Below, one piece after another: positions 8,646 through 18,507 of a stretch of 64,000 bases of DNA (positions are counted from its first letter, which is position 1; each line of letters opens with the position of its first letter). Source of the DNA: Pedobacter endophyticus. Lineage in GTDB: Bacteria; Bacteroidota; Bacteroidia; Sphingobacteriales; Sphingobacteriaceae. The stretch lies in NCBI RefSeq assembly GCF_015679185.1, contig NZ_CP064939.1, positions 4,898,001-4,962,000 of the forward strand, written 5' to 3'. Made by a program: the position numbers and the translations under genes. Under the pieces are notes generated by a model. The model saw nothing but the letters and a program-made list of their open reading frames with translations. It did not search any database and had not been told where the DNA came from.

Positions 8646-11600
8646 TTACATATTTCTTCTATACTGCCCGCCAACTTCGTATAACGCATGGCTAATTTGG
8701 CCGAGCGAACAAACCTTGCAAACTTCCATTAATTGCTTAAAAATGTTTTCTCCTTCAACGGCAACCTTTTGAAGTTGCTTTAGCGCCTCTGCCGATTGAT
8801 CGGCGTTGCGCTCCTGAAATTTTGTTAAAGTTGCTATTTGATATTGCTTTTCATCTTCAGTAGCCCTTATTACTTCTCCGGGCACAATGGTTGGCGACCC
8901 TTTTTTGTTCAGAAAAGTGTTTACCCCCACAATTGGGTATTCGCCCGAGTGTTTCAAGGTTTCGTAATATAAGCTTTCTTCCTGAATCTTACCACGTTGA
9001 TACATGGTTTCCATAGCGCCTAAAACGCCGCCACGATCGTTAATTCGCTTAAATTCATCTAAAACTGCTTGCTCAACCAAATCGGTTAGTTCCTCAATTA
9101 TAAAGGCGCCCTGCAATGGGTTTTCATTTTTTGCCAAGCCAAGTTCCCTATTTATAATCAGCTGTATGGCCATTGCCCGCCGTACCGATTCCTCGGTTGG
9201 CGTAGTAATGGCTTCATCGTAAGCATTGGTATGCAGCGAGTTGCAATTATCGTAAATGGCATAAAGCGCCTGCAAGGTCGTTCTGATATCGTTGAAGTCG
9301 ATTTCTTGAGCATGTAACGAGCGACCGGAGGTTTGAATATGGTATTTCAATTTTTGCGATCTCTCGTTTCCTTTGTATTTGTTTTTAATTGCCTTGGCCC
9401 AAATGCGTCTCGCTACCCGACCAATTACCGCATATTCGGGATCTATCCCATTCGAGAAAAAGAAGGAAAGGTTTGGTGCAAAATCATCGATATGCATGCC
9501 CCGGCTTAAATAATACTCAACAAAAGTGAAACCGTTGCTTAGCGTGAAAGCGAGTTGGGAGATAGGATTAGCGCCCGCTTCGGCAATGTGGTAACCCGAA
9601 ATAGAAACGGAATAAAAGTTACGTACTTTTTCGTCGATGAAGTATTTCTGGATATCACCCATCATGCGCAAGGCAAACTCCGTAGAGAAGATGCAGGTGT
9701 TTTGTGCCTGATCCTCTTTTAAAATGTCAGCTTGAACAGTTCCACGCACGGCACTTATGGCTTTTGCTTTTATTTCTGTATAAACTTCGGCTGGTAAAAC
9801 CTGATCGCCAGTAACGCCCAGAAGCATTAAGCCCAATCCGTTGTTGCCTTCGGGCAAAGCACCGCTATATGTCGGCCTTTCGATATTTTTTGCCTTATAA
9901 ATGGCATCAATTTTTGCGTTAACCTCGTTTTCGAGCTTATTTTCGATAATATATTTTTCACATTGTTGATCGATGGCTGCATTCATAAAAAAGCCTAAGA
10001 GCATAGGAGCAGGGCCGTTTATCGTCATCGATACCGAGGTTGAAGGCGCACAAAGATCGAAACCTGAATACAGTTTCTTAGCGTCATCTAACGTTGCAAT
10101 ACTAACGCCCGAATTTCCAATCTTGCCGTAAATATCTGGACGAATGTGCGGATCTTCGCCGTATAATGTCACCGAATCGAAAGCCGTAGATAAGCGGTGC
10201 GCAGGTTGGCCGAGTGATACATAATGGAAGCGCTTGTTGGTTCTTTCTGGGCCGCCCTCGCCCGCAAACATGCGGGTTGGGTCTTCGCCCTCGCGTTTTA
10301 AGGGAAAAACGCCAGCAGCATATGGAAATTCGCCGGGCAAGTTTTCGGTTAAGAGCCAACGCAAAATATCTCCCCAATCTTCGTAACGCGGTAGGGCGAC
10401 CTTTGGAATATTCAGTTTTGATAAGGATTCGTAAAACAGCGGTTGTTTTATTTCCTTATCACGCACCTTGTAAATGAAGAATTCTTCCTTGTAGGCGCGT
10501 TTGGTTTCGGGCCATTGCCGAATTAACCGTTTGCAATTGCCATCCAGTTGTTCTTCGAAAAACTCAAAGTTTGCGGTCAGACTTTTTAACACCCCGTCCT
10601 GCGGACCACTTGCGATAGATGGAGAGGAATTTTTATCGTCCAGTAAATCGATTACGCCTTGTAGCTGATACATTTTACGGGCTAGGCCTACTTGTTTTTC
10701 AACCCATTCGCTGTAGTGTTGGCTAGCTTCGGCAATTTCAGATAAATACCTGGTTCTATCGGGTGGAATGATATAAATCTTTTCAGATTGATCGCGAGTC
10801 AGTTCCATTTTCGCCTCAAAATCAATCCCGGTTTTCTGCTTTATCTGCTGCATTAACGCAACAAACAAATTGTTCATACCCGGGTCGTTAAATTGTGACG
10901 CCATAGTTCCATAAACAGGAATCTCCTCGTCTTTGGCGTCAAAAATATTGTGGTTGCGCTTATACTGTTTCCTAACGTCACGCAAGGCATCTAAAGCGCC
11001 TCGTTTATCAAACTTGTTAATGGCTACCAAGTCGGCAAAATCGAGCATATCAATCTTTTCGAGCTGGGTGGCTGCTCCGAATTCTGGCGTCATTACGTAG
11101 AGCGAAACATCGCAATGTTCGGTTATTTCGGTATCGGATTGACCGATGCCCGAGGTTTCGACAATGATTAAATCGTAGCCCGCTGCCTTGCAAATGTCGA
11201 TACTTTCCTGAACGTTTTTAGATAAAGCTAAATTTGCCTGTCTGGTGGCCAGCGAGCGCATGTACACCCGTGGATTGTTAATGGCATTCATGCGAATGCG
11301 ATCGCCCAGCAGTGCACCTCCGGTTTTCCGCTTTGATGGGTCGACAGAAATAATAGCCAAAGTTTTATCCTTTACTTCTACCAAAAACCGGCGCACCAGT
11401 TCATCAACTAACGATGATTTGCCCGCCCCGCCTGTACCCGTAATGCCTAAAACGGGAGCTTTTCCCAGTTCGCTTAAAGGGGAGGAACCGATTGTTTCAT
11501 AAAAATTATCGGCGTTGTTTTCGGCAAATGAGATCAGCCTGGCGATATTTTTATCTTCGTTAGTTGAAAGCTGAACAACCTCCGTTTTTTCAATGTTGCT

Positions 11601-12044
11601 TACGGTAACGAAGTCAGTTTTGATGAGCATATCGTTGATCATGCCTTGCAAACCCATCTTACGGCCATCATCGGGCGAATATATTTTGGAAATACCATAA
11701 GCCTCTAATTCTTCGATTTCTGTAGGAAGAATTACACCGCCACCGCCAGCAAATATCTTGATGTGGTTTGCACCTTTTTCTTGCAGCAGATCGTACATGT
11801 ATTTAAAGTACTCGATATGGCCGCCCTGGTAAGAAGTCATGGCAATGCCTTGAACATCTTCTTGAATGGCGCAATTAACCACTTCTTCTACGGAGCGGTT
11901 GTGGCCAAGATGAATGACCTCTGCGCCTGATGATTGAAGTATGCGGCGCATGATATTGATGGTAGCATCGTGCCCATCGAAAAGTGAGGCGGCGGTTACA
12001 AAACGGATTTTATTTTTTGGCTTATATATCTCTACTTGTTGCAT
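8646..12044 (-). CDS. icmF: Fused isobutyryl-CoA mutase IcmF (B12-dependent, with G-protein chaperone)
   Basis: This 1132-residue protein has three parts in order. Residues about 12-145 are a B12-binding domain with DGHDATIN at 23-30 (base-off His25) and an AGGGG loop near 99-103. Residues about 195-430 are a MeaB/ArgK-type G-protein chaperone domain with P-loop GTGGAGKS at 203-210 and an NKFDKRG motif. Residues about 550-1100 are the mutase substrate barrel (TAFDSVTLYGEDPHIRPDIY, GNSGVSIATL, TSVSMTINGPAP). This single-chain order is diagnostic of IcmF rather than of two-subunit methylmalonyl-CoA mutase. It interconverts isobutyryl-CoA and n-butyryl-CoA using adenosylcobalamin; some relatives also act on isovaleryl-CoA. 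It is cytoplasmic and of full length. A -7 box lies 56 nt upstream. Confidence 0.95.
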   Translation of the reverse strand: MQQVEIYKPKNKIRFVTAASLFDGHDATINIMRRILQSSGAEVIHLGHNRSVEEVVNCAIQEDVQGIAMTSYQGGHIEYFKYMYDLLQEKGANHIKIFAGGGGVILPTEIEELEAYGISKIYSPDDGRKMGLQGMINDMLIKTDFVTVSNIEKTEVVQLSTNEDKNIARLISFAENNADNFYETIGSSPLSELGKAPVLGITGTGGAGKSSLVDELVRRFLVEVKDKTLAIISVDPSKRKTGGALLGDRIRMNAINNPRVYMRSLATRQANLALSKNVQESIDICKAAGYDLIIVETSGIGQSDTEITEHCDVSLYVMTPEFGAATQLEKIDMLDFADLVAINKFDKRGALDALRDVRKQYKRNHNIFDAKDEEIPVYGTMASQFNDPGMNNLFVALMQQIKQKTGIDFEAKMELTRDQSEKIYIIPPDRTRYLSEIAEASQHYSEWVEKQVGLARKMYQLQGVIDLLDDKNSSPSIASGPQDGVLKSLTANFEFFEEQLDGNCKRLIRQWPETKRAYKEEFFIYKVRDKEIKQPLFYESLSKLNIPKVALPRYEDWGDILRWLLTENLPGEFPYAAGVFPLKREGEDPTRMFAGEGGPERTNKRFHYVSLGQPAHRLSTAFDSVTLYGEDPHIRPDIYGKIGNSGVSIATLDDAKKLYSGFDLCAPSTSVSMTINGPAPMLLGFFMNAAIDQQCEKYIIENKLENEVNAKIDAIYKAKNIERPTYSGALPEGNNGLGLMLLGVTGDQVLPAEVYTEIKAKAISAVRGTVQADILKEDQAQNTCIFSTEFALRMMGDIQKYFIDEKVRNFYSVSISGYHIAEAGANPISQLAFTLSNGFTFVEYYLSRGMHIDDFAPNLSFFFSNGIDPEYAVIGRVARRIWAKAIKNKYKGNERSQKLKYHIQTSGRSLHAQEIDFNDIRTTLQALYAIYDNCNSLHTNAYDEAITTPTEESVRRAMAIQLIINRELGLAKNENPLQGAFIIEELTDLVEQAVLDEFKRINDRGGVLGAMETMYQRGKIQEESLYYETLKHSGEYPIVGVNTFLNKKGSPTIVPGEVIRATEDEKQYQIATLTKFQERNADQSAEALKQLQKVAVEGENIFKQLMEVCKVCSLGQISHALYEVGGQYRRNM

Positions 12045-12099
12045 GCTATGGATTTAAGGCTTAATTAAATTTTAAGCTTGTTCCCAATATTTGGTTCAA

Positions 12100-12107
12100 C
12101 AAAGGTA
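12100..12107 (-). promoter_or_regulatory. Candidate -7 box of icmF
   Basis: On the minus strand TACCTTTG matches TAnnTTTG exactly, 56 nt upstream of the icmF ATG. A -33 element is not obvious. Confidence 0.5.
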
Positions 12108-12114
12108 GTGAATA

Positions 12115-12222
12115 AGGTGGAAAGGGTGGAAGGTAGAAAGCTGAAAGACTAAAGCTGAAAGACCAAAGCTTAAAGGCCAAAGCTGAAAGACTAAAGGTAA
12201 AAGACCAAAGCTGTGCCAAAGG
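12115..12222. repeat. Short tandem repeat of an AAAGCTGAAAGACTAAAG-like unit
   Basis: About five imperfect copies of an 18-nt purine-rich unit lie between pafA and icmF. An 87-codon open frame on the minus strand across it is low-complexity and is not called a gene. Confidence 0.6.
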
Positions 12223-12326
12223 CATCCCTTTGGGAAAAGACTTGGATGCTCGTAAATGGTAAAAAAAGCTGAGGGCTTTAGGTATAGGAGGTAAACCTGC
12301 CACCTTAAAGCCCTCTACTTTCAACC

Positions 12327-13985
12327 TTACTTATTTGTTATTTCGGTTATGGGCTCGCCAACGGTTCCGTTAGGCGTTTGAATATGCAATAATGCCGCTA
12401 AGGTTGGTGCAATATCCGTCATGTAGTGCATCTTGTTCGTAGCGCCGGATTTAATTCCCCAACCCATAAAAACGAGTGGAATGTGCGAATCGTAAGGATT
12501 CCAGTTTCCGTGTGTGGTACCGGTACTGCTGCCATTAAACCAGTTTGGTTGCAAAACGTAGTAGATATCGCCACTTCTACGGGCATTGTATCCATTGGTA
12601 ATCATCTTTTTTTGGATTTCCTGGAGCGTGGCCTGAGAAATTTTCGAGATATCGACAGCATTTTGGAAACCTTCGAGTCTTTTTAAAAACTCAACGGATG
12701 CCGACTTGATTTCGTCGAAGCTCACCTTTCCGTTATCGGTTTTATCGTGATCGAAGATAATCTGATTATTCATCGATTTTAAAACTACATTATTAACCTT
12801 AAATTTATCGTTGAGGTAAGCATTTAATTTTCTGGCAATTTCCCGATCGCTTACCACGCCTGCCAAAAGCTTGTTCTCTTTCATAAATCCGGGCACATGG
12901 GCTGCTCCGTGGTCGGCGGTTAAGAAAATGGTGTAATTTCCTTTGCCAACCTGTTTATCTAAATAGTTAAAAAATTCCTCAAAATCTTTGTCCAAACGCA
13001 GATAAGTGTCTTCGGCCTCAATTGAATTCGGCCCGTAACCGTGACCTACATAATCAGTTGCAGAGCAGCTAACAGCCAGGAAATCGGTAATGTTGTCTTT
13101 ACCTAAATCTTCTGATAAAATGGCCAGCTTAGCTAAATCGAGGGTGATGGTATTGCCAAAAGGAGTGCCGCGAATGGCATCAAAGTTTTTATCGATGTTT
13201 TGCGTGAGTTGATGAGGAAAAGTGCTTGTTTTGCCCTCGTAGGCTTTTTCATCGCTGGTACTGTTTACGTAAGTGTTAATCGGGTATAACGTTTCCCAGT
13301 TTTTTGCGTAAAATTTGTTAGCCAGTTTCATTTTATTGTAATCGGCTATCCAGGTGGGTACTGCTTTCATGTAGTATGTACTGGTAATCCAGTTCCCGGT
13401 GCTGCCCTGATACCAGTAAGCGGCGTTTGCGGCATGGCCGGCGGGAAGAATAGAACCTCTATCTTTCAGCGAGATTCCGATTACTTTACCCTTAAAATTT
13501 GTAGCCAACCTTAGCTCATCGGTAATTGTTGTTGTAAGCATGTTTTTTGGCGACATGTTGCCTTCGGTTGAAGGCGTACTTCCAACGGTAGAAACGGTTG
13601 AATCTTCGGTACAATACACGTTTTTCTTAGTTTCGGGATCGTACCAATCGTTACCAATTATACCATGAACTGCTGGTACCGAACCCGTGTAAATGCAGGT
13701 ATGACCACAAGCGGTGTAGGTTGGGGTATAGGGAATAAAAGTGTTTTCGACAGAGAAACCCTCATTTACCAATCTCTTGAAGCCTCCGTTGCTGTAACGA
13801 TTATAGTAGCGGTACAAGTAATCCCAACGCATTTGATCGACAACTAAACCAACTACCAGTTTCGGGCGGGCAACTTCGGCGGGAAAAGTTTTTGCGTTTA
13901 TTGCTGAAGCTTTTTTGGTTTGTGCCTCTGCAAAGGATGCAGAAAGGAGGGAAAGGGAAAAGAGTAAATAGGATATTTTCTTCAT
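12327..13985 (-). CDS. pafA: PafA-type alkaline phosphatase (exported phosphomonoesterase)
   Basis: This 552-residue protein has an N-terminal signal peptide (MKKISYLLFSLSLLSASFAEAQ) and an alkaline phosphatase superfamily fold. Visible active-site residues are Asp50 (GLVVDQMRWD), nucleophile Thr91 in PTYTACGH, Asn112, Lys174 and Arg176 in SLKDRGS, plus the metal ligands in DYVGHG, TADHGAAH and THGNW. From memory, Elizabethkingia PafA uses T79, N100, K162 and R164; all four are displaced by exactly 12 here, which supports the call. PafA is a broad phosphate monoesterase that releases phosphate outside the cytoplasm independently of phosphate starvation in some Bacteroidota. It lies just beyond the GDPD/SusCD locus, on the same strand. 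Confidence 0.9.
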   Translation of the reverse strand: MKKISYLLFSLSLLSASFAEAQTKKASAINAKTFPAEVARPKLVVGLVVDQMRWDYLYRYYNRYSNGGFKRLVNEGFSVENTFIPYTPTYTACGHTCIYTGSVPAVHGIIGNDWYDPETKKNVYCTEDSTVSTVGSTPSTEGNMSPKNMLTTTITDELRLATNFKGKVIGISLKDRGSILPAGHAANAAYWYQGSTGNWITSTYYMKAVPTWIADYNKMKLANKFYAKNWETLYPINTYVNSTSDEKAYEGKTSTFPHQLTQNIDKNFDAIRGTPFGNTITLDLAKLAILSEDLGKDNITDFLAVSCSATDYVGHGYGPNSIEAEDTYLRLDKDFEEFFNYLDKQVGKGNYTIFLTADHGAAHVPGFMKENKLLAGVVSDREIARKLNAYLNDKFKVNNVVLKSMNNQIIFDHDKTDNGKVSFDEIKSASVEFLKRLEGFQNAVDISKISQATLQEIQKKMITNGYNARRSGDIYYVLQPNWFNGSSTGTTHGNWNPYDSHIPLVFMGWGIKSGATNKMHYMTDIAPTLAALLHIQTPNGTVGEPITEITNK

Positions 13986-14549
13986 TCTGTTTTTGTTAAA
14001 TGGCTAAAGTAACAACTTTTAGGTAAAGTTATTTTGAAGTTTGTGTAAAGATTTAGAAACCTGTTGGTTTATAGGTTCAATGGTCATTAGTCATCGGATG
14101 AATACTTGACGTGGCTGCTATATCCATCCGATGACTAAATTTCAGGTTTATTGATATTGTCATTAGTCATTTGTTCATTGGCTTCTTGTATCCGCCCTTC
14201 GACTCCGCTCAGGGTGACAACGTTCTTGTCGTATCGTTAACTAGATTACGTTGGGAGGAGTTTCAATCGAAGAACCAGAGATTAATCACACGCTACCTCG
14301 TCGTAGCGTCTCGCCACGATGACATATGCATTATTTGTATTGAAGAGTAACATAAATAATTGAATAAGCATAGGCGAGACGCCTGCCCCAGATTAGTTCA
14401 TTGTTTAATTGGTGAGCGACGTTTTTATTATGCTTTCATCCGATCTATCTGATCGAGGCAAGAAGAATTGTTCACCGAACAATCGACAGCGCTTTCCCCG
14501 GCTCTTATTTTTTTTATTAGCAATTAACCAATTTCAACAATTAACGACT
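13986..14549. other. Gene-free region between pafA and the GDPD locus
   Basis: No gene is seen. It contains the GTCATCGGATG hairpin at 14088-14137, a fragment of the CGACTCCGCTCAGG type, and at about 14290-14395 a pair of GCGTCTCG and CGAGACGC blocks related to the ends of the MITE-like elements at 30.7 and 48.7 kb. Confidence 0.5.
14088..14137. repeat. TAGTCATCGGATG inverted repeat, copy 1
   Basis: A perfect 13-bp inverted repeat, TAGTCATCGGATG at 14088-14100 and CATCCGATGACTA at 14125-14137, with a 24-nt loop. A close relative lies at 43016-43063. Confidence 0.7.
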
Positions 14550-15512
14550 TTATCTATGAAGCCGCTTTTCTCTTAAATACTGCAAGAGTTCTTTTGGCCG
14601 ATCGGTTTGTATTATTGTTGCTCCATGAGCGATTAACCAGCCCCAAGCTTCATCGGGCTTATTTTCTTCAACGGCTTTGTCATCATCATGGCCGCCGTTG
14701 TGCTCGGGCCAAAGTGCATTTAACCAAAGGTGATGCCCATCAGCTTTAACCGTAGGCACCCACTTTACAAACGCGATTGTATCAGATTTAAAGGTAGGGT
14801 GCATGATGGCATTCTTTCTATCGATGTAGGTTTGGCTCAGTTGCCTTGCCTTGCTTACATCTGTTGGGAAACCAAGGATGTTGAGCATTAAATCGCTATC
14901 AAGATGTTTTAGCTGCAACGATTGTAAACTATCAAGCGTTATTGCTGGAACATTATAAATGATTTGACTTTTCATGTCACGCTTGTTTACCAACTCCATT
15001 GCCTGGTCGAAATATTCGAACCCTTTGTCGATGCATAATATCGCTCTGGCTTTTGCCGAAATAAGATATTCCTCCAATGTTGGAATGGTATGGTTAGTGG
15101 GGTGGCCGGTAGCGTTGGTAAGTTTGAATTGCTTTAATTGAGCTAAGGTATATTCTTCGGGCTTTCCTTTTCCTGTTGTTGTTCTGTCGATGGTTTTATC
15201 GTGCATAATGATCAAAGCACCGTCCTTGGTTCTTTTTAAATCACATTCTATAATGTCAAACCCTTTTTGAATGCCAAATTCTAAGCTTTGTAAGGAATTT
15301 TCTGGGGCATTTCTCCAATCACCACGATGTGCCGATATAAGGATATTTCCATTTTCTGGATGTTTTAGCTGAAGCTTTACCCAGTTAAGGTGCTCGGCTA
15401 TTGCCGTTTGCGACAGTTGCGGTGCTGTAGCCAGTTTCTGAACGCTACAACCCGTACTTAAACAAATTATCGCAAAAAGTGCAAAAGCTTTTAAAAGGTG
15501 TGATATTTTCAT
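14550..15512 (-). CDS. Glycerophosphodiester phosphodiesterase lipoprotein
   Basis: The ATG at 15512 gives a 320-residue protein starting MKISHLLKAFALFAIICLSTGC, a clear lipoprotein signal with lipobox LSTGC (Cys22). The longer frame from 15572 overlaps the upstream gene and buries this signal, so 15512 is preferred. The rest is a GDPD TIM barrel: AHRGDWRNAPENS (catalytic His-Arg and Glu-Asn), ECDLKRTKDG (Glu and Asp metal ligands) and MHDKTIDRTTTG (catalytic His). GDPDs split glycerophosphodiesters into glycerol-3-phosphate and an alcohol. It is probably anchored to an envelope membrane facing the periplasm or cell surface. It is the last gene of the sigma/FecR/SusC/SusD run, 47 nt after the second GDPD. 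Confidence 0.88.
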   Translation of the reverse strand: MKISHLLKAFALFAIICLSTGCSVQKLATAPQLSQTAIAEHLNWVKLQLKHPENGNILISAHRGDWRNAPENSLQSLEFGIQKGFDIIECDLKRTKDGALIIMHDKTIDRTTTGKGKPEEYTLAQLKQFKLTNATGHPTNHTIPTLEEYLISAKARAILCIDKGFEYFDQAMELVNKRDMKSQIIYNVPAITLDSLQSLQLKHLDSDLMLNILGFPTDVSKARQLSQTYIDRKNAIMHPTFKSDTIAFVKWVPTVKADGHHLWLNALWPEHNGGHDDDKAVEENKPDEAWGWLIAHGATIIQTDRPKELLQYLREKRLHR

Positions 15513-15559
15513 AATTAATGATGTTATAAAATCTTGGTTTAAGAGCAACATTTTTTTGG

Positions 15560-16738
15560 CTACCGAAGCCATAAATTACCTGCCTGTAAGTAGTTTTTGA
15601 TATGGATAGGGACATCTGTTTGTATAATAGACACTTTGTTGTTTATCAAATTATCAACTATTAAATCTTTACCAGATAGAGGCGGCGCAATACTACTGTT
15701 TACATAAGCATTAGCAAAAAACCTGATGCCTGAGGTAAAAGGGTTGGAAGTATAATTGGCATTTAAAGTCTTTTCAGCCAAATGCCATAGTTTGGCTTTT
15801 GGATTCATGTTATTGGCATTATTCCAATCGGTATCATTGCCCGCCCCGAGTAAAACAATTACATCACTATCCAAATCCAGCAGGCCTTTTGCAACAGCCG
15901 GTGTTTCAGTATAAAAAAACACCATATTTACCATGTTTAAAGCTGCTACTTCATTGTAAATCCTATTGTAATAATTTAAAGTATTATCCCATGATGCATC
16001 TATATCTACATACACTTTTCCTTTAGCAGCAATAAGGCATTCTTTAAGTGTTGGTATTTCATAATTGGTAGGCGTTCCATTAAACAATAGTTTTAATTGT
16101 TTCAATTCGTTTAATGTCTTTTGTGCTATGGTATGGTTTCCGGTTGTTGTTCGTGCTGTTGTAGCATCATGCATAATAACCAGTTCATTATCCAAACTAA
16201 GGCGTGTATCAATTTCAACAATATTTACCTGATTTTCAATGGCCGCCTGAATGCCTCCTAAAGAATTCTCAGGAAAGTTCTCGTGATCAGTACGGTGAGC
16301 ACAAATCATAGCTTTAGGATAAAGTAGGGCAATCTTTTCCTTTATCCCAATCAAATTGCCATAGTCGGGTTGTGCAGTGTTCTTTATTAAAATACGTTTA
16401 GAAGCCGTTGCTGTATTTCCTGTTTTATCTTTAACGGTTAACGAAACAAGATAACTGCCCGCTTTGGAAAAAGTATGAGCGCTATTTTTTGATTGTTCTA
16501 TAGGTGTTCCGTCAGCAAAATCCCACAACTGGGTAACAATATCATCATCTGCATCGGTTGAAATATCAGTAAAACTAACTTGCTTGCCTGTTATGGATTG
16601 AGGTTCGCTAATCATAAACGCCGCCACAGGTAATGCGCCAGAGGTATAATTGTTATTAATTGATTTTTCCTTGCTGCAACTTGTGTTTAATAGATAGGGA
16701 AAAGAAGCCGCTATCAATAAAATATTTTTCAATTTCAT
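15560..16738 (-). CDS. PKD-domain glycerophosphodiester phosphodiesterase lipoprotein
   Basis: This 392-residue protein starts MKLKNILLIAASFPYLLNTSC, a lipoprotein-like signal with Cys at residue 21. A PKD domain follows at about residues 36-120 (VSFTDIS, LWDFADGTP, HTFSKAGSYLVSLTVKD), then a GDPD barrel at about 140-390 with AHRTDHENFPENS, VEIDTRLSLDNE and MHDATTARTTTG, which carry the catalytic His and metal-binding acids. The PKD domain may hold the enzyme at the surface or bind substrate. Two GDPDs next to each other, downstream of SusD, suggest that the imported or processed substrate is a phosphodiester. The exact substrate cannot be read from the sequence. Confidence 0.87.
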   Translation of the reverse strand: MKLKNILLIAASFPYLLNTSCSKEKSINNNYTSGALPVAAFMISEPQSITGKQVSFTDISTDADDDIVTQLWDFADGTPIEQSKNSAHTFSKAGSYLVSLTVKDKTGNTATASKRILIKNTAQPDYGNLIGIKEKIALLYPKAMICAHRTDHENFPENSLGGIQAAIENQVNIVEIDTRLSLDNELVIMHDATTARTTTGNHTIAQKTLNELKQLKLLFNGTPTNYEIPTLKECLIAAKGKVYVDIDASWDNTLNYYNRIYNEVAALNMVNMVFFYTETPAVAKGLLDLDSDVIVLLGAGNDTDWNNANNMNPKAKLWHLAEKTLNANYTSNPFTSGIRFFANAYVNSSIAPPLSGKDLIVDNLINNKVSIIQTDVPIHIKNYLQAGNLWLR

Positions 16739-17105
16739 CGCCTTTGTTTTAATAAGTTTATACTTAAATTGTTAATCGCAAAGCGTTTGTCTAAGCATCT
16801 GCTGATGCAGGAAGCATCCCTATTATACTACAAGCACAAAATTTCCCCATTCATCGGGATGGCAATCCCCTTGTGCTAAAACCAAATTGGAGATTGCCAC
16901 AAATATTACCGATGAATTTTGATAGCTATTAGAATAATGCACAACAAAATAGCTTCTTTGGAGCAAGGACTAACAAGGGGAATGACAACCATTCATACTT
17001 GGTGCTATTAGGCAGTTTGCAATTCAATTCATTGCCGTTGACTGAAATCAACGGCGTATGATGGAGAAGCATACCTGTGTATTTTTGGCCAAATATATCA
17101 GCACC
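16739..17105. other. Gene-free spacer between susD and the GDPD genes
   Basis: No gene is seen. It contains complementary blocks around 16830-16880 (ATTTCCCC with CATCGGGATGG and CCCCTTGTG) that could fold, and one REP-like palindrome near 17034-17054 (CCGTTGACTGAAATCAACGG) with the usual CATTG just before it. The spacer might attenuate transcription between susD and the enzymes. Confidence 0.45.
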
Positions 17106-18485
17106 TTAATATCCAGTGTTTTGCGTATAACCTGCCAAATCTCGTTCTGTTTGCGGTATGGGGTAGAGCAATAAGTAACTGCGCCCGCCCAAAGTGCTAA
17201 ATAAATCAGTTCTGTTTGTCCGTTTTACATCGTACCACCATTGTCCTTCGCCATAAAATTCTCGTCTTCTTTCATTTAAAATCAGGTTTTGAAATGCTGC
17301 AGGGCTTAGCGCTGCAACGGCTGCTTGCCTTGGCGGATTGCTGTATCTGTTTGCAAAATATGGATTCAATGTGGCTGCGGCTGCACCAATAGAAGAATTT
17401 GGCGATAATGATTGTGATTCTGCCAGTATCAGTAGCACATCTGAATATCTTGAAATAACAATTGGTGTTGAAATGGCACTTGCCGTGGCTACCAATTGCT
17501 GCCCTGTTTTGCCATTTGGAAATTTGGTGAGCCTTGTGTTATTTGAAATGAAAACAGCAGTTTTTCTTTTGTCATTTGCCCTAATAACAGCGCCATTAGT
17601 ATTATCGGCGTACAAATTTGTAAATAATGCTGGGTCGGGGCTGAAATCCCAAGTGGCATCAACATCATTTACATCTTGATAAAAAAGATGCTGATTGTTT
17701 ATTGTATTATTAGCAAGTGCAAATATGAGTTCTTTGCTGGTAGATGCTGATACAAACATAGCGGCATAGCCATTTGCATCTGTTGCTTGTGCAAACTTTC
17801 CCGTAACAATTACTTTATTGGCATAAGTGATGGCGTCATCATAATTCTTTTGTGCCAAGTATACTTTCGCTAATAAGGCTTGTACCGCAGGTTGAGAAAC
17901 ATAATAACTATTGGTATAGGTAGCGACTAAGGGTTCGGCAGTTGTAAGGTCGGTAATGATTTGTTTCCACACATCTGCAGCAGGCGAGCGTTGAACTTTT
18001 TCAAATGTGCTTTTTGTCAAGATCGGAACATCTCCCCAACGGATAACCAAATTATAATATAACAAAGCCCTGAAATAAAGTGCTTCTCCTTTATACGAAA
18101 CCTCAGTCGGGGTGGCGGCAGCACCGAGGTTATCAATGGTTTCAATAAACGAGTTCACTTTGTCTAAATTAGTATAAATAGAACGCCACATTCCACCTAT
18201 ATCTGTAGATTCTGGAGACATATTGATTGGATCTATTAAGCTAAAACCCGGACCTGATACAAAGTTTTCTCCTCTTTTATCAAAATCAAACCAAAACGAG
18301 AAGACAGCGTCTTCCATTTTGTTATAAATACCGTTGCGAAGCAAGGCAATATCCTTATCAGAAAGGTTTTCTAGCGGAATGGCATCTTTTGGGGATAAAG
18401 AATCTAGCTTTTTCGAGCAAGATACACAGCATATCATTGCTATAGCCATGAGAATGAGTTTGTTTATGTTGAATTTATATTGCAT
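17106..18485 (-). CDS. SusD/RagB-family nutrient-binding outer-membrane lipoprotein
   Basis: This 459-residue protein has a signal ending MAIAMICCVSC (lipobox region, with Cys at about residues 19-23), followed by SusD features: the SKKLDSLSPKDAI start, TPR-like helices including EALYFRALLYYNLVIRWGDVPIL, and the C-terminal LNERRREFYGEGQWWYDVKRTNR block typical of RagB/SusD. It sits on the cell surface as a lid on its SusC partner and captures substrate. It lies 22 nt downstream of susC and is surely co-transcribed. It is at the short end of the SusD size range. The ligand is not predictable from sequence; the downstream GDPDs suggest phosphodiesters. Confidence 0.93.
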   Translation of the reverse strand: MQYKFNINKLILMAIAMICCVSCSKKLDSLSPKDAIPLENLSDKDIALLRNGIYNKMEDAVFSFWFDFDKRGENFVSGPGFSLIDPINMSPESTDIGGMWRSIYTNLDKVNSFIETIDNLGAAATPTEVSYKGEALYFRALLYYNLVIRWGDVPILTKSTFEKVQRSPAADVWKQIITDLTTAEPLVATYTNSYYVSQPAVQALLAKVYLAQKNYDDAITYANKVIVTGKFAQATDANGYAAMFVSASTSKELIFALANNTINNQHLFYQDVNDVDATWDFSPDPALFTNLYADNTNGAVIRANDKRKTAVFISNNTRLTKFPNGKTGQQLVATASAISTPIVISRYSDVLLILAESQSLSPNSSIGAAAATLNPYFANRYSNPPRQAAVAALSPAAFQNLILNERRREFYGEGQWWYDVKRTNRTDLFSTLGGRSYLLLYPIPQTERDLAGYTQNTGY

Positions 18486-18507
18486 GATAATCGTCGTTAT
18501 TTAATAG

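Noticed and set aside
12061..12324. 87-codon minus-strand open frame
   Set aside because: It reads through a purine-rich tandem repeat and gives a low-complexity product with no start signal.
15513..15572. Upstream start for the first GDPD
   Set aside because: It overlaps the preceding gene and would bury the lipoprotein signal.
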